Shown: one piece after another, positions 8,885-17,388 of the stretch
How the letters are laid out: each line of letters starts with the position of its first letter
Position numbering within the stretch: the stretch's first letter is position 1
DNA from: Deltaproteobacteria bacterium
GTDB lineage: Bacteria; Desulfobacterota; Syntrophia; Syntrophales; UBA2210
Length of the DNA: 43,911 nt
Assembly (NCBI GenBank): GCA_019313695.1
Contig: JAFDAS010000035.1
Location: 1-43,911, forward strand
Reading direction: 5' to 3'
Position numbers and translations under genes: made by a program
Notes under the pieces: model-generated
What the model was told of the DNA's origin: nothing
What the model saw: only the letters and a program-made list of their open reading frames with translations
The model's database searches: none

Positions 8885-9787
8885 CTATATTTTATATTTC
8901 TCGGATCGTCCCAAAATGCCCGCGGGCCTGAAGATCAGAATAAGAACAAGAAACAGGAAGGCGAAAACATCTTCATAATCACTCGAAACATATCCGGTAG
9001 CAAAGCTTTCTGTCCAACCCAGTATAAAACTGCCTAAAACGGCCCCGGGGATGCTTCCGATCCCCCCCAGAACCGCGGCGACGAATGCCTTTATCCCTGC
9101 TATGAAACCGACATAGAAATTAATCATGCCGACATGAGAAGCTATAAGCACTCCTCCTATCGCCGCCGTCGCCGAACCCACGATAAACGTGACGGAAATA
9201 ACGCGATTTACATTAATACCCACCAGCATCGCCATCGTCTTATCCTGGGATGTCGCCCGCATCGCCTTGCCGATCTTCGTAAACTTTATCATGATGGTAA
9301 GAAGAACCATAACAACAGCCGTTGTTATGAGGATAACGATCTCCGTCGAACCGATGATGTGCGCGTACGGCTCCATAAACTCAAAGTCAGGAATCAGGCA
9401 CGGAAAGGGCAGGAAATCGGATGTCTGCGCCAGGAGCACATAATTCTGTAGAAACAGAGACATTCCGATGGCGCTGATGAGGGCCGAAAGACGAGGCGCG
9501 TTGCGCAGTGGCTTATAGGCTATCTTTTCAACGGTATAGCCATAGGCGCTCGAATATATGACGGCAATCACTCCGGCTATTACAAGTATGGCAAGTGTGT
9601 TCATACCCATAAGGGTAAGAACGGATATTACAATCAGCGCGGTGAACGCGCCGATCATGTAAATCTCACCATGGGCGAAATTTATCAGTCCGATAATGCC
9701 ATATACCATGGTATAGCCGAGGGCAATAAGGGCGTAAATACTCCCGCGGGTAAGTCCGCCCAGAAACAACTCAAGAAAATAATCCAT
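8885..9787 (-). CDS. livH: Branched-chain amino acid ABC transporter permease LivH
   Basis: Inner-membrane permease partner of LivM, 300 residues and mostly hydrophobic. Family marks are GGLTRGSIYALIALGYTMVY near the start, INFAHGEIYMIGAF, and the cytoplasmic loop KAMRATSQDKTMAMLVGINV, which contacts the ATPases. The end is the usual LILIFRPAGILG. It is separated from livK by 264 bp that hold a repeat and a hairpin, so the binding protein can be made in excess over the membrane subunits. Confidence 0.95.
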   Translation of the reverse strand: MDYFLELFLGGLTRGSIYALIALGYTMVYGIIGLINFAHGEIYMIGAFTALIVISVLTLMGMNTLAILVIAGVIAVIYSSAYGYTVEKIAYKPLRNAPRLSALISAIGMSLFLQNYVLLAQTSDFLPFPCLIPDFEFMEPYAHIIGSTEIVILITTAVVMVLLTIMIKFTKIGKAMRATSQDKTMAMLVGINVNRVISVTFIVGSATAAIGGVLIASHVGMINFYVGFIAGIKAFVAAVLGGIGSIPGAVLGSFILGWTESFATGYVSSDYEDVFAFLFLVLILIFRPAGILGRSEKYKI

Positions 9788-9820
9788 CTTAAATAAATCT
9801 ATCCCCTAAACTTGATGCAT

Positions 9821-9950
9821 TCGTAAAAAGTCAGAAAGCACCATTTTTTGTCATTCCGGCGGAAGCCGGAATCCAGTAATTTCAATATGTTCTGGATGCC
9901 CCCGTATCAAGTACGGGGCAGGCTTATCAAGTCCGGCATGACGTTTTTGG
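9821..9950. repeat. MITE-like palindromic repeat R1, divergent copy 3
   Basis: Starts with TCGTAAAAAGTC, the R1 terminal word, followed by a hairpin GTCATTCCGGCGGAAGCCGG and a second one CCCCGTATCAAGTACGGGG. The far end (GGCATGACGTTTTTGG) is degenerate. It lies in the livK-livH gap, where folded RNA could protect the upstream livK message. Confidence 0.6.
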
Positions 9951-9990
9951 GAAACCTTAACTTCTTCCAGGTTACTGAATATCAATAAAT

Positions 9991-10020
9991 CAGGGGTCAG
10001 GCACAAGCGCCTGCCCCCTG
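9991..10020 (-). terminator. Hairpin between livK and livH (terminator or attenuator)
   Basis: The arms CAGGGGTCAGGC and GCCTGCCCCCTG pair with one mismatch around a short loop. On the minus strand the hairpin comes about 30 nt after the livK stop and is followed by ATTTATT, not a clean U run. A partial terminator that lowers livHMGF expression relative to livK would fit the usual need for excess binding protein. Confidence 0.5.
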
Positions 10021-10051
10021 ATAAGGCTTTAATATTACTCTACCTTCTGCA

Positions 10052-11182
10052 CTATTTTAGTTCGACATACTTGCCGTTCTGCACCTGATATATGGAGAAG
10101 CCGATTCCGGTAGCATCACCCTTATTGTCAAATTTAATCTTCCCCAAGGGTGTCTCAACATATTCGGTTTTCAGGGCCTTTGAAACCGCGTCATAGTCGG
10201 TCGATCCTGCTTTTTCAATCGCGTTCAGCAGGGCCTGTGTCGCGGCATACGCATTAAGGAAGAATGCGCCCGGATCAGCGCCATATGCCTTTTTATGCGC
10301 TTCGATAGCGGCAATCGCCAGAGGATTCGAAGATGTGTCTCTCGGACCGGTGGCATAGACACCTTCCGCGTATTTACCCGCAACCTTGATAAAGGTATCG
10401 TCTTTTACACCGTCATCAGAAATAAACACCGTCTTCATTCTCTTTTTGCGCATCTGCATGATAATCTTTGACGCCTCGGGATGATAACCACCAAATATCA
10501 CCGCATCTGCCTTTGAACGCCTTATCTTCTGAACAACAGCTGAATAATCGACAGCCCCGGGCGTGACGCCTTCATACAACACCACTTCAGCTCTGGGGTC
10601 TTGTTCAATAAAACTCTTCGCGAATTCCGCCAATCCCTTGCCATAATCGCCCTTGTCATGCAGTACGGCAATCTTTTTGGCTTTCAGTACATCAAGCGCG
10701 TAATCCACCTCAAGCCGTGCCTGGGCATCATCCGAGGCAATAGTCCTGTAAAAATTGGGGTAATCGCCGCTCTGTGTCAGGGCCGGGTTCGTCGCGGATG
10801 GCGCCATGCAGATAATGTTCTCGGCCTTGTATATGCCGAGAGCGGCCTTGGTAGCGCCGCTGCAGATGTGCCCCATAACAACATCAACACCCTGAGACAG
10901 CAGCTTTGTAGCTGTACTTGTAGCAACCTCCGGTTTGCATACATCATCTTCCACAAGAAGTACCACCTTCTTGCCCAGGATTCCCCCCTTCGCGTTGACA
11001 TCTTTGACCACAAGCTCAGCGGCCTTCACGGAAGGTATCCCATAGGACGCAAGGTCTCCGCTGTGAGCACCGGCGACGCCCAGTTTTATCGTATCAGCCG
11101 CAAGTCCGGCTCCCGGCATCATGGATACTGCAAATACCAGAACAATTGCAGCGACAAAAACTTTTCCGAAATATCTTTTCAT
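10052..11182 (-). CDS. livK: Branched-chain amino acid ABC transporter substrate-binding protein
   Basis: Periplasmic binding protein of the Liv importer, 376 residues. The signal peptide is MKRYFGKVFVAAIVLVFAVS... with likely cleavage after GLAA (about residue 28). The mature part has the family blocks IKLGVAGAHSGDLASYG, VVKDVNAKGGILGKKV and VMGHICSGATKAA, and the end YQVQNGKYVELK. An excellent ribosome site (AAGGAGGAGG) and a recognisable promoter lie upstream. It is the first gene of the operon and is separated from livH by a hairpin. The ligand is probably a branched-chain amino acid, but the family also takes up other small amides. Confidence 0.93.
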   Translation of the reverse strand: MKRYFGKVFVAAIVLVFAVSMMPGAGLAADTIKLGVAGAHSGDLASYGIPSVKAAELVVKDVNAKGGILGKKVVLLVEDDVCKPEVATSTATKLLSQGVDVVMGHICSGATKAALGIYKAENIICMAPSATNPALTQSGDYPNFYRTIASDDAQARLEVDYALDVLKAKKIAVLHDKGDYGKGLAEFAKSFIEQDPRAEVVLYEGVTPGAVDYSAVVQKIRRSKADAVIFGGYHPEASKIIMQMRKKRMKTVFISDDGVKDDTFIKVAGKYAEGVYATGPRDTSSNPLAIAAIEAHKKAYGADPGAFFLNAYAATQALLNAIEKAGSTDYDAVSKALKTEYVETPLGKIKFDNKGDATGIGFSIYQVQNGKYVELK

Positions 11183-11233
11183 AATTCCAACCTCCTCCTT
11201 ATTGTTTTAAATCATAAACCCTGAAAGCCTTCT

Positions 11234-11262
11234 TTTATAATGGGATAAAAAAGTCAAGTCAA
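11234..11262 (-). promoter_or_regulatory. Probable sigma-70 promoter of the liv operon
   Basis: Read on the minus strand there is TTGACT, a 17-bp spacer and TATAAA, with transcription expected to start near 11227. This leaves a leader of about 45 nt with a strong Shine-Dalgarno before livK. TTGACT is directly repeated (TTGACTTGACT), which gives a second possible -35. Confidence 0.5.
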
Positions 11263-11447
11263 GCTAAAAGCATATAAAAAAGAGCCCTCCCCTGTTTTTG
11301 CACCCATTACAGACATATTTAAACTCGGATCACCCTCAGAGACCGCTTTTTGCCGACCCCCAAAGGACACATTCCTATTCTCAACCGGATCAGCCCGGTA
11401 ATCTTTAAAATCAATAAGGCTGGCTTCAGTGGGAAAATTTGCTTTAC

Positions 11448-11633
11448 CTAAAAACGGAAGAAGAAATCAAGGAACGGATCGTCAAATCTCTTCTGCATCT
11501 TTTTAAATCGATAACTGATTGAGGTTACCCCTATGCCTATAAGTATGAGCACAGACGCTACTATGATCGACAAGAGCGGTGGATAAACAGCTATAAGAAC
11601 ACCCGCAACAATCAAGATTATTCCCAGAATCAT
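11448..11633 (-). CDS. Small membrane protein, DUF3096-like
   Basis: 61 residues: two closely spaced hydrophobic stretches (ILGIILIVAGVLIAV and LLSIIVASVLILIGIGV) joined by YPP, then a basic segment (YRFKKMQKRF) and an aromatic end (FLDFFFRF). The two-span hairpin with a proline turn is like DUF3096-type small inner-membrane proteins, but this is a weak match by eye. It starts 9 bp after aspC and is probably its co-transcribed last partner. No function is known. Confidence 0.55.
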   Translation of the reverse strand: MILGIILIVAGVLIAVYPPLLSIIVASVLILIGIGVTSISYRFKKMQKRFDDPFLDFFFRF

Positions 11634-11642
11634 TTCACACCT

Positions 11643-12836
11643 CTATCCCAGATTTTTTACGGCATCTTCAATCCTCGTGATACCTTCCCGGATGTTTTTC
11701 ATAGACGTGGCGTAGGAAAGACGTATGTGATCATCGCTGCCGAAAGCAATACCGGGAACCACCGCAACATTTGCAACATCAAGAAGATATTCCGCAAGAG
11801 ATGCCGAACCTGTTATCAATTTTCCATCATAGCTCTTGCCATACAGTGAAGACACGTCGGGAAAGACATAAAAGGCCCCCTCGGGATTCATGCAGGTTAT
11901 ACCCGTCATGCCATTAAGGGCGTCTACGATATAATGACGCCTTTTTCCGAATTCTTCAACCATTTCACTTATTACACCCTGATCTCCATTCAGCGCTTCA
12001 ACCGCGGCCTTCTGGGAGATTGATGCCGGGTTTGATGTATTCTGACTCTGGATCTTTGTCATCGCTGAAATGATATCTTCCGGGCCGGCGGCGTATCCGA
12101 TTCTCCACCCCGTCATGGCATAAGCCTTCGAGACGCCGTTGACGACAACTGAAAGTTTTTTCACATCTTCATTGACCATGGCAATGCTGGAGAAGGGAAA
12201 CCCGCCATATACAATTTTTTCATAGATTTCATCCGAGATTACAAGTATGTTCTTTTCGACTATAACTTTCGCAAGCGCCTCTAACTCCGCAAAAGTATAT
12301 GTCGATCCGGTTGGATTGGAGGGGCTGTTCAAGATAAGGGCCTTCGTTCTTTTATTGATTGCGCCCTCGAGTTGATCAGGGGTTACCTTGAAACCATCCG
12401 CCTCTCCTGTTTCAAGAATTGAGGGCACAGCGCCGGAAAGCAGAACAATGTCCGGATAAGAAACCCAGTAAGGCGACGGGATAATAACCTCATCACCTTC
12501 GTCAAACAGGGCCTGCGCGAGGTTGTAAAGTGCGTGTTTCGCGCCGCAGGATACAACTATCTCCGATTTTTTATATATGAGCTGATTGTCACGCCGGAAT
12601 TTTTCAATGATGGCGTCCTTAAGTTCAGGTATTCCTCCTACAGGAGTGTACCTGGTAAATCCATCCTGTATCGCGCTGACAGCCGCATCCCGGATGTTCA
12701 CGGGTGTGTTAAAATCCGGCTCACCGGCGCCGAAACTTATAATATCTCTCCCCTCCGCCCGGAGCGCGTTTGCCTTTGCGGTTATGGCGAGTGTTTGTGA
12801 AGGTTTTACCCTTTCTACTCTTTTCGCAAATTTCAT
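11643..12836 (-). CDS. aspC: Aspartate aminotransferase, class I
   Basis: PLP enzyme that moves the amino group between aspartate and 2-oxoglutarate, cytoplasmic, 397 residues. The N-terminal KPSQTLAITAKANAL and FGAGEPDFNTP are typical of the AspC subgroup Ib. Further marks are NSPSNPTGSTY, ISDEIYEKIVY and the PLP lysine in NGVSKAYAMTGWRIGYAAGP. An arginine near the end (DDHIRLSYA) binds the substrate carboxylate. It follows coaD by 33 bp. With asd nearby it fits aspartate-family amino acid synthesis; a wider amino-acid range cannot be excluded. Confidence 0.9.
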   Translation of the reverse strand: MKFAKRVERVKPSQTLAITAKANALRAEGRDIISFGAGEPDFNTPVNIRDAAVSAIQDGFTRYTPVGGIPELKDAIIEKFRRDNQLIYKKSEIVVSCGAKHALYNLAQALFDEGDEVIIPSPYWVSYPDIVLLSGAVPSILETGEADGFKVTPDQLEGAINKRTKALILNSPSNPTGSTYTFAELEALAKVIVEKNILVISDEIYEKIVYGGFPFSSIAMVNEDVKKLSVVVNGVSKAYAMTGWRIGYAAGPEDIISAMTKIQSQNTSNPASISQKAAVEALNGDQGVISEMVEEFGKRRHYIVDALNGMTGITCMNPEGAFYVFPDVSSLYGKSYDGKLITGSASLAEYLLDVANVAVVPGIAFGSDDHIRLSYATSMKNIREGITRIEDAVKNLG

Positions 12837-12869
12837 ATAGTCTTTCCCTGGTTATAAACGTCTCTGCTG

Positions 12870-13379
12870 TTATCTTCCCGAATTGTTGTTTTTCATATCA
12901 GGAAGTTTTTCCTTAAGTCTTTTTAAAACAAGGTCGGGAACCATACCCTTGACCGATCCCCCCAAACCGGCAGCCTCTTTTACGATGCCGGAATTGCAAT
13001 AGAACCACTTGGATCCGGTCATCAGGAACACCGTTTCTATCTTTCTATTCAGCCTCCTGTTGATGAGGGCCAGCTGAAATTCATACTCAAAATCAGACAT
13101 GGCCCGGAGCCCTCTTAATATACAGGACGCCTCCGATTTCTTCACATAATCCACAAGAAGACCGGAAAAGGAATCAACCTCAATCCTGGGATTATCCCCA
13201 ACGACCTCTCTGATCATGGAGACCCTCTCTTCCACGGAAAACAGAGTCGTCAACTTGTTCGGGTTATATCCGACAAGGACAATTATCTTATTAAATACAC
13301 CCAGTCCCCTGTCAATTATATCCACATGACCGTTTGTTATGGGATCGAATGAACCGGGATATACCGCCGTTTTTCCCAT
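12870..13379 (-). CDS. coaD: Phosphopantetheine adenylyltransferase
   Basis: Transfers AMP from ATP to 4'-phosphopantetheine, the penultimate step of CoA synthesis. The 169 residues carry the nucleotidyltransferase motif YPGSFDPITNGH at 7-18, RGLRAMSDFEYEFQ for the pantetheine site, and NSGIVKEAAGLGG in place of the usual SSxxVKEIA motif. It follows rsmD after 19 bp, the widely conserved rsmD-coaD pair. Confidence 0.95.
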   Translation of the reverse strand: MGKTAVYPGSFDPITNGHVDIIDRGLGVFNKIIVLVGYNPNKLTTLFSVEERVSMIREVVGDNPRIEVDSFSGLLVDYVKKSEASCILRGLRAMSDFEYEFQLALINRRLNRKIETVFLMTGSKWFYCNSGIVKEAAGLGGSVKGMVPDLVLKRLKEKLPDMKNNNSGR

Positions 13380-13398
13380 TTTTCTTACTCCCCCCTTT

Positions 13399-13950
13399 TT
13401 ACAATCTTAATTTTAAGAAAGATATTACAGTATCTCCATATCGCCTCTGATCAGTCAGAACAAATTCATCGCTGTCCGCTATATTTTCTCTGAAGGAATG
13501 TTCCACAACCAGGGTGCCTTCCCCTGAGATCAGGCCACTCTTTCCAAGCAGACCCCAACTCGTCGGGGCTGCCAGTCCTCTGTCATAGGGAGGATCGGCA
13601 AATACAACATCAAACCGCCGGCGGCGTCCCGACAAAACATGAATTCCTTTTTCTGCAGACGCAACAATCACTTCACCTAATTCTTCAAATCCGCACAGCT
13701 TCAGGTTCTTCTCAAGCGTCCTCGCGTGAAGCGGTTCTTTTTCAATAAACACGACTCCGGCGCTTCCCCTGCTGAGCGCTTCAATGCCGACACTGCCCGT
13801 ACCCGCAAATATATCCAGGAATAATGCCCCCTCCATGGACGGAAGAATATCAAACAGTGACTCCCTGACCATGTCGGAAGTTACTCTGATCTTGTCGCTC
13901 TTCGGCGCGTATATTTTCCTGCCCCGCGCGCGTCCTCCCGTTATTCTCAT
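13399..13950 (-). CDS. rsmD: 16S rRNA (guanine(966)-N(2))-methyltransferase
   Basis: SAM-dependent methyltransferase acting on helix 31 of 16S rRNA. In 183 residues it shows the start MRITGGRARGRKI, RVTSDMVRESLFDIL, the SAM loop FLDIFAGTGSVGIEALSRG, and the catalytic FADPPYDRG (DPPY form of the N-methyltransferase motif IV). It begins 3 bp after asd and is followed by coaD. Confidence 0.94.
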   Translation of the reverse strand: MRITGGRARGRKIYAPKSDKIRVTSDMVRESLFDILPSMEGALFLDIFAGTGSVGIEALSRGSAGVVFIEKEPLHARTLEKNLKLCGFEELGEVIVASAEKGIHVLSGRRRRFDVVFADPPYDRGLAAPTSWGLLGKSGLISGEGTLVVEHSFRENIADSDEFVLTDQRRYGDTVISFLKLRL

Positions 13951-13953
13951 GTA

Positions 13954-14973
13954 TCAATCCAGGTGCTTATCGATCAGTATCTCAGCTATCTGCACAGCAT
14001 TCAGGGCAGCTCCCTTTCTTATGTTGTCGGCCACAATCCACATATTTATCCCGTTCGGGATGGATTCATCTTCTCTGATTCTCCCGACAAAGGTATCATC
14101 TTTCCCGGCTGCATCACTGGCAAGGGGATATTCCGACAGATCCGGATTATCTATTACTGTGACTCCGGGGGCGCTTGAAAGTATCTCTCTCACCTCGTCC
14201 GGGGTGATTTTTCTCTCTGTTTCAATGTTAACAGATTCCGAGTGACCGTAAAAAACCGGCACTCTCACTGTCGTAGCGGTAACAGCCATGGAGGGAGTTT
14301 TAAGAATTTTTCTGGTTTCATCGACCATCTTCATTTCTTCCTTCGTATAGCCGTTATCCAGGAATACATCTATGTGTGGAAGACAGTTAAAGGCTATCCG
14401 GTGTGGGTACACTTTTATCTCGAGCTCTTTCAGGCTCAGGAGCGCCCTGGTCTGTCCTGTAAGCTCTTCAATGGCATCCTTGCCGGTACCGGACACAGCC
14501 TGATACGTGGACACCACTATCCGTTTTATACCGACCGCGTCATGAATGGGTTTTAACGCCACAACCATCTGTATGGTCGAACAATTGGGATTCGCTATAA
14601 TCCTCCTTGTGCCATATGCGCCGATATCTTCTGGATTCACCTCGGGGACAACCAGGGGGATGTCCGGTTCCATTCTGAAGGCGCTGGTGTTGTCTATAAC
14701 TACACAACCATCCTTCGCAGCTACAGGCGCAAATCGCCGGCTGATATTTCCTCCGGCAGAAAACAGCCCTATTTCAACATCTTTGAAAGAATCCTCACTT
14801 AAAACCCTGACAGGGTAATCCTTGCCCCTGAAAGTCAGTTCCCTTCCCAGCGAGCGTTCCGAAGCAAGGAGGATAAGCTCTTTTACCGGGAAATTTCTTC
14901 TTTCCAGCGTGCTTATCATCTCTGTTCCGACTACTCCCGTCGCGCCCACAACGGCAACATTATATTCTCTCAT
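13954..14973 (-). CDS. asd: Aspartate-semialdehyde dehydrogenase
   Basis: NADPH-dependent reduction of aspartyl phosphate to the semialdehyde, leading to lysine, diaminopimelate, methionine and threonine. It has 339 residues: NADP loop VGATGVVGTEMI at the start, catalytic cysteine in NPNCSTIQ, STYQAVSGTGK, and RVPVFYGHSESV with the active-site His. GINMWIVADNIRKGAALNAVQIAE closes the chain. It follows pssA after an 83-bp gap with a hairpin, and leads rsmD-coaD-aspC. Confidence 0.95.
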   Translation of the reverse strand: MREYNVAVVGATGVVGTEMISTLERRNFPVKELILLASERSLGRELTFRGKDYPVRVLSEDSFKDVEIGLFSAGGNISRRFAPVAAKDGCVVIDNTSAFRMEPDIPLVVPEVNPEDIGAYGTRRIIANPNCSTIQMVVALKPIHDAVGIKRIVVSTYQAVSGTGKDAIEELTGQTRALLSLKELEIKVYPHRIAFNCLPHIDVFLDNGYTKEEMKMVDETRKILKTPSMAVTATTVRVPVFYGHSESVNIETERKITPDEVREILSSAPGVTVIDNPDLSEYPLASDAAGKDDTFVGRIREDESIPNGINMWIVADNIRKGAALNAVQIAEILIDKHLD

Positions 14974-15025
14974 ACAGACACCTTTTTATGTATTTTTTAC
15001 AGGAACTACCAGACAAATAGACTGA

Positions 15026-15050
15026 AGGCTGATTAATAGCGTATCAGCCT
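15026..15050 (-). terminator. Hairpin after pssA
   Basis: Perfect 8-bp arms AGGCTGAT and ATCAGCCT with a 9-nt loop, lying 7 nt past the pssA stop on the minus strand. The following bases are only moderately U-rich, so it may be an RNA-end or processing hairpin and not a full terminator. Confidence 0.4.
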
Positions 15051-15056
15051 GAGTAG

Positions 15057-15827
15057 TTATATTCTGTTGTCATATCTTTCCGCCTCGCCCTGTTTCTGTC
15101 TCTTTGCAATCTTAAATAACATCCATACAGGACCGGAAAGGCTATAACTCAGAGCCAGCACAAAGAGCATAATCTGCGGCTCAAGCACAATTACCGTCAG
15201 CATAAATATGATCAGAACAAAGGTCATGAAGGGTTTTCTCGAAAAGAAATCCATGTCTTTGAAACTATGGTATTTTATGTTGCTTACCATCAGCAGAGAC
15301 AGGGCAACGGTACCCGCCAGAACAGACACGTGATTAAACTGCCCCTCCCCACCCAGATAATAGAAGAACAGGACTGACGTAGCGATGACAACCGCGGCTG
15401 CCGGAATGGCCAGGCCGTTAAATACCTTGCTGTTTATAATGCCGATCTGCACATTGAACCTTGCAAGCCTGAGCGCTCCGCATACCACAAAGAGAAATGC
15501 GGCAAGCCATCCATATCTCCCGAACGATACGAGCGCCCATGAATATGCAAGGATTGCCGGCGCCATGCCAAACGCAATAAGATCGGAGAGAGAATCATAC
15601 TCGGCGCCGAATTTGCTGGTCGTATTTGTGACTCTGGCAATCTTTCCATCAAGACCATCCAGGATACAGGATATTATTATGGCAACGGCTGCCTTTGAAA
15701 AATCTCCCCCTATGGAGGCTATTATCGAATAAAATCCGAAAAACAGGCTCGCCGTCGTGAAAAGGTTCGGGAGTATATAAATGCCCTTCTTCATGTTGTC
15801 ACGATTTATTCTGGATTTTTTCTTCAT
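15057..15827 (-). CDS. pssA: CDP-diacylglycerol--serine O-phosphatidyltransferase
   Basis: Inner-membrane enzyme making phosphatidylserine from CDP-diacylglycerol and serine. The CDP-alcohol phosphatidyltransferase motif is seen as DGLDGKIARVTNTTS followed by FGAEYDSLSDLIAFG, which carries the metal-binding aspartates. Several hydrophobic spans follow, and the 256-residue length fits the Gram-positive/delta-type PssA. ATG overlaps the psd stop by 4 bp, so the product of one gene feeds the other from coupled genes. Confidence 0.93.
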   Translation of the reverse strand: MKKKSRINRDNMKKGIYILPNLFTTASLFFGFYSIIASIGGDFSKAAVAIIISCILDGLDGKIARVTNTTSKFGAEYDSLSDLIAFGMAPAILAYSWALVSFGRYGWLAAFLFVVCGALRLARFNVQIGIINSKVFNGLAIPAAAVVIATSVLFFYYLGGEGQFNHVSVLAGTVALSLLMVSNIKYHSFKDMDFFSRKPFMTFVLIIFMLTVIVLEPQIMLFVLALSYSLSGPVWMLFKIAKRQKQGEAERYDNRI

Positions 15828-16468
15828 ATCAGATATCCTATTCTGGTTTCTCCAGCCCTTACCCTGTCTCCGGCTTTTACATGAATTGTGGTATCGAGAG
15901 GCATAAAAACTTCGAGGCGCGAACCGAATTTGATAAGCCCGAAACGCTCACCTTTCTGAATCTGCATACCTTCTTTGATCCAGCAGACTATCCTTCTTGC
16001 GATTATCCCCGCTATCTGCGTGGTAAGTATCTTTCTTCCATCTTCAGTTTCGATAAGAACTGAATTTTTCTCGTTGAGCTCTGACGCCTTGTCAAGATCC
16101 GCGGGGAAGAACTTGCCTTTCCTGTAACTGATCGCTTTTACCGTGCCGGTACAGGGCGCCCTGTTCACGTGGACATTAAAGACGCTCATAAAAATACTTA
16201 CTTTTCTAACCTTCTCATTCAGCAGCTCTTTTTCCTCCACCTCTTCTATCTTTAGAACCCTGCCGTCTGCGGGTGATATTATCGCCTTTTCGTCTTCAGG
16301 GGTCACCCTGTTGGGATTACGGAAAAACCACATCACAAAAAGAGTGGCGGCAAGAAAAAAGACGCCCGCCCATGTAACTCCAAGGCATGCAAATATTACC
16401 GCCAGGACAGCGAGGGGTATGATGAAGAAAAACCCGTCGGGGATAATGGGAAAAGTTTTATTATTCAT
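15824..16468 (-). CDS. psd: Phosphatidylserine decarboxylase, small soluble-type precursor
   Basis: Makes phosphatidylethanolamine by decarboxylating phosphatidylserine with a pyruvoyl group. The chain of 214 residues from this ATG has two hydrophobic spans near the start (FFFIIPLAVLAVIFACLG and FFLAATLFVMWFF). It then has the core SPADGRVLKIE, FMSVFNVHVNRAP and the self-cleavage site FGSRLEVF, where Ser becomes the pyruvoyl group of the alpha chain. An in-frame TTG at 16519 would add 17 residues, but the ATG gives the family's usual N-terminus. Neither start has a strong ribosome site. Confidence 0.92.
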   Translation of the reverse strand: MNNKTFPIIPDGFFFIIPLAVLAVIFACLGVTWAGVFFLAATLFVMWFFRNPNRVTPEDEKAIISPADGRVLKIEEVEEKELLNEKVRKVSIFMSVFNVHVNRAPCTGTVKAISYRKGKFFPADLDKASELNEKNSVLIETEDGRKILTTQIAGIIARRIVCWIKEGMQIQKGERFGLIKFGSRLEVFMPLDTTIHVKAGDRVRAGETRIGYLI

Positions 16469-16573
16469 AGAAATACCATCGGCTTCAAACCGTTTCTTTT
16501 TATCAGACACACCAGCCAAGTCGGTCTATATTAGATAAAACGGCCTGTGTCAACACATTCACGCAGGACCAGT

Positions 16574-16597
16574 GGGGACAGGTTTAAACCTGTCCCC
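16574..16597. repeat. Perfect 24-bp palindrome
   Basis: The half-site GGGGACAGGTTT is followed directly by its exact reverse complement. It lies in the gap between tsaB and psd. Perfect symmetry suits a dimeric protein site or a REP-like element. It abuts the truncated R1 repeat. Confidence 0.7.
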
Positions 16598-16615
16598 GAT
16601 TGTTTAGCCGGGCAA

Positions 16616-16668
16616 TGACAGTCCCGACGAGTCGGGAGTTCTGAGTGAAGAAAACTGACTTTTTACGA
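16616..16668. repeat. R1 repeat, truncated copy 4
   Basis: Contains AATGACAGTCCCGACGAGTC, sharing the CCCGACGAGTCGGG loop palindrome of copy 1, and ends with GACTTTTTACGA, the R1 right terminus. The other half is missing. It lies five bases past the tsaB stop codon (minus strand). Confidence 0.55.
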
Positions 16669-16673
16669 AGCCG

Positions 16674-17330
16674 TCAGCCCTTTGTCGCGTAAGAGGCACG
16701 GAGATAATCAGGAGTCAGGGTCATTATATCGGATATATCACCGGCATGAAACTTTTTCCGCCCTGCAAGACCCACTGTGCGCGCCTTTACGTGATTAAGG
16801 TGTGGGGGCACAAAAAACGATCTGCCAGGCAGCAAATCCTCGATAACATGACGGTATTTCTCAACTCCATCACCCAGGAACATGACTTCTCCGTCCATTG
16901 AATCCAGAAATTCATCCGGACGTACAACGCATTCTTCTATCGTCTTCTCATATGCCCCCTTTTCAGAGTGGACATAGAGCGCGGTGTATACCTCTCCCCT
17001 TCCGGCATCCATAACAGGACAAATAGCAACCTCTTTAAGCGGAAGGTCCAAAACGTTCAGGACAAGCGCATCCAGAGTACAAATGCCGACAACCGGTTTC
17101 TGCAGAACAAATGCCAGACCTTTAATGGTGCTTGCACCCACCCTCAATCCAGTAAAGGAACCTGGTCCCACGGTAAAGGCAAGCAGGTCTATACCCGAAA
17201 AGGGCGCCTTCTGCTCTGCCTTGATCCCCACGGAGGCAAACAGCTTCTCAATAGTCGGCAGAAGTGTTTCCGCATGATTTCTTCCCGTACTCATAAAAAG
17301 TTCGGCCAGGACATTGTCATCCTCAAGCAA
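16674..17330 (-). CDS. tsaB: tRNA threonylcarbamoyladenosine biosynthesis protein TsaB, N-terminus altered
   Basis: TsaB pairs with TsaD and TsaE to put threonylcarbamoyl on A37 of ANN-decoding tRNAs. Recognised from LLPTIEKLF, the strongly conserved VGPGSFTGLRVGASTIKGLA, and DAGRGEVYTALY. Family members begin with a strand of the form ILAIDTST just before SVALLEDD. Here the in-frame sequence ahead of SVALLEDD reads NGTTTRNSKIET back to the rseP stop, with no Met and no DTS motif. The only standard start is the TTG at 17330, which drops about 15 usual residues. The 657-bp frame is otherwise intact. It may still work from this start, or be damaged; TsaB is normally essential. Confidence 0.82.
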   Translation of the reverse strand: MLEDDNVLAELFMSTGRNHAETLLPTIEKLFASVGIKAEQKAPFSGIDLLAFTVGPGSFTGLRVGASTIKGLAFVLQKPVVGICTLDALVLNVLDLPLKEVAICPVMDAGRGEVYTALYVHSEKGAYEKTIEECVVRPDEFLDSMDGEVMFLGDGVEKYRHVIEDLLPGRSFFVPPHLNHVKARTVGLAGRKKFHAGDISDIMTLTPDYLRASYATKG

Positions 17331-17388
17331 CGCAACGCTCGTCTCGATTTTCGAGTTTCGGGTTGTTGTGCCGTTGTGCTTTTGACAC

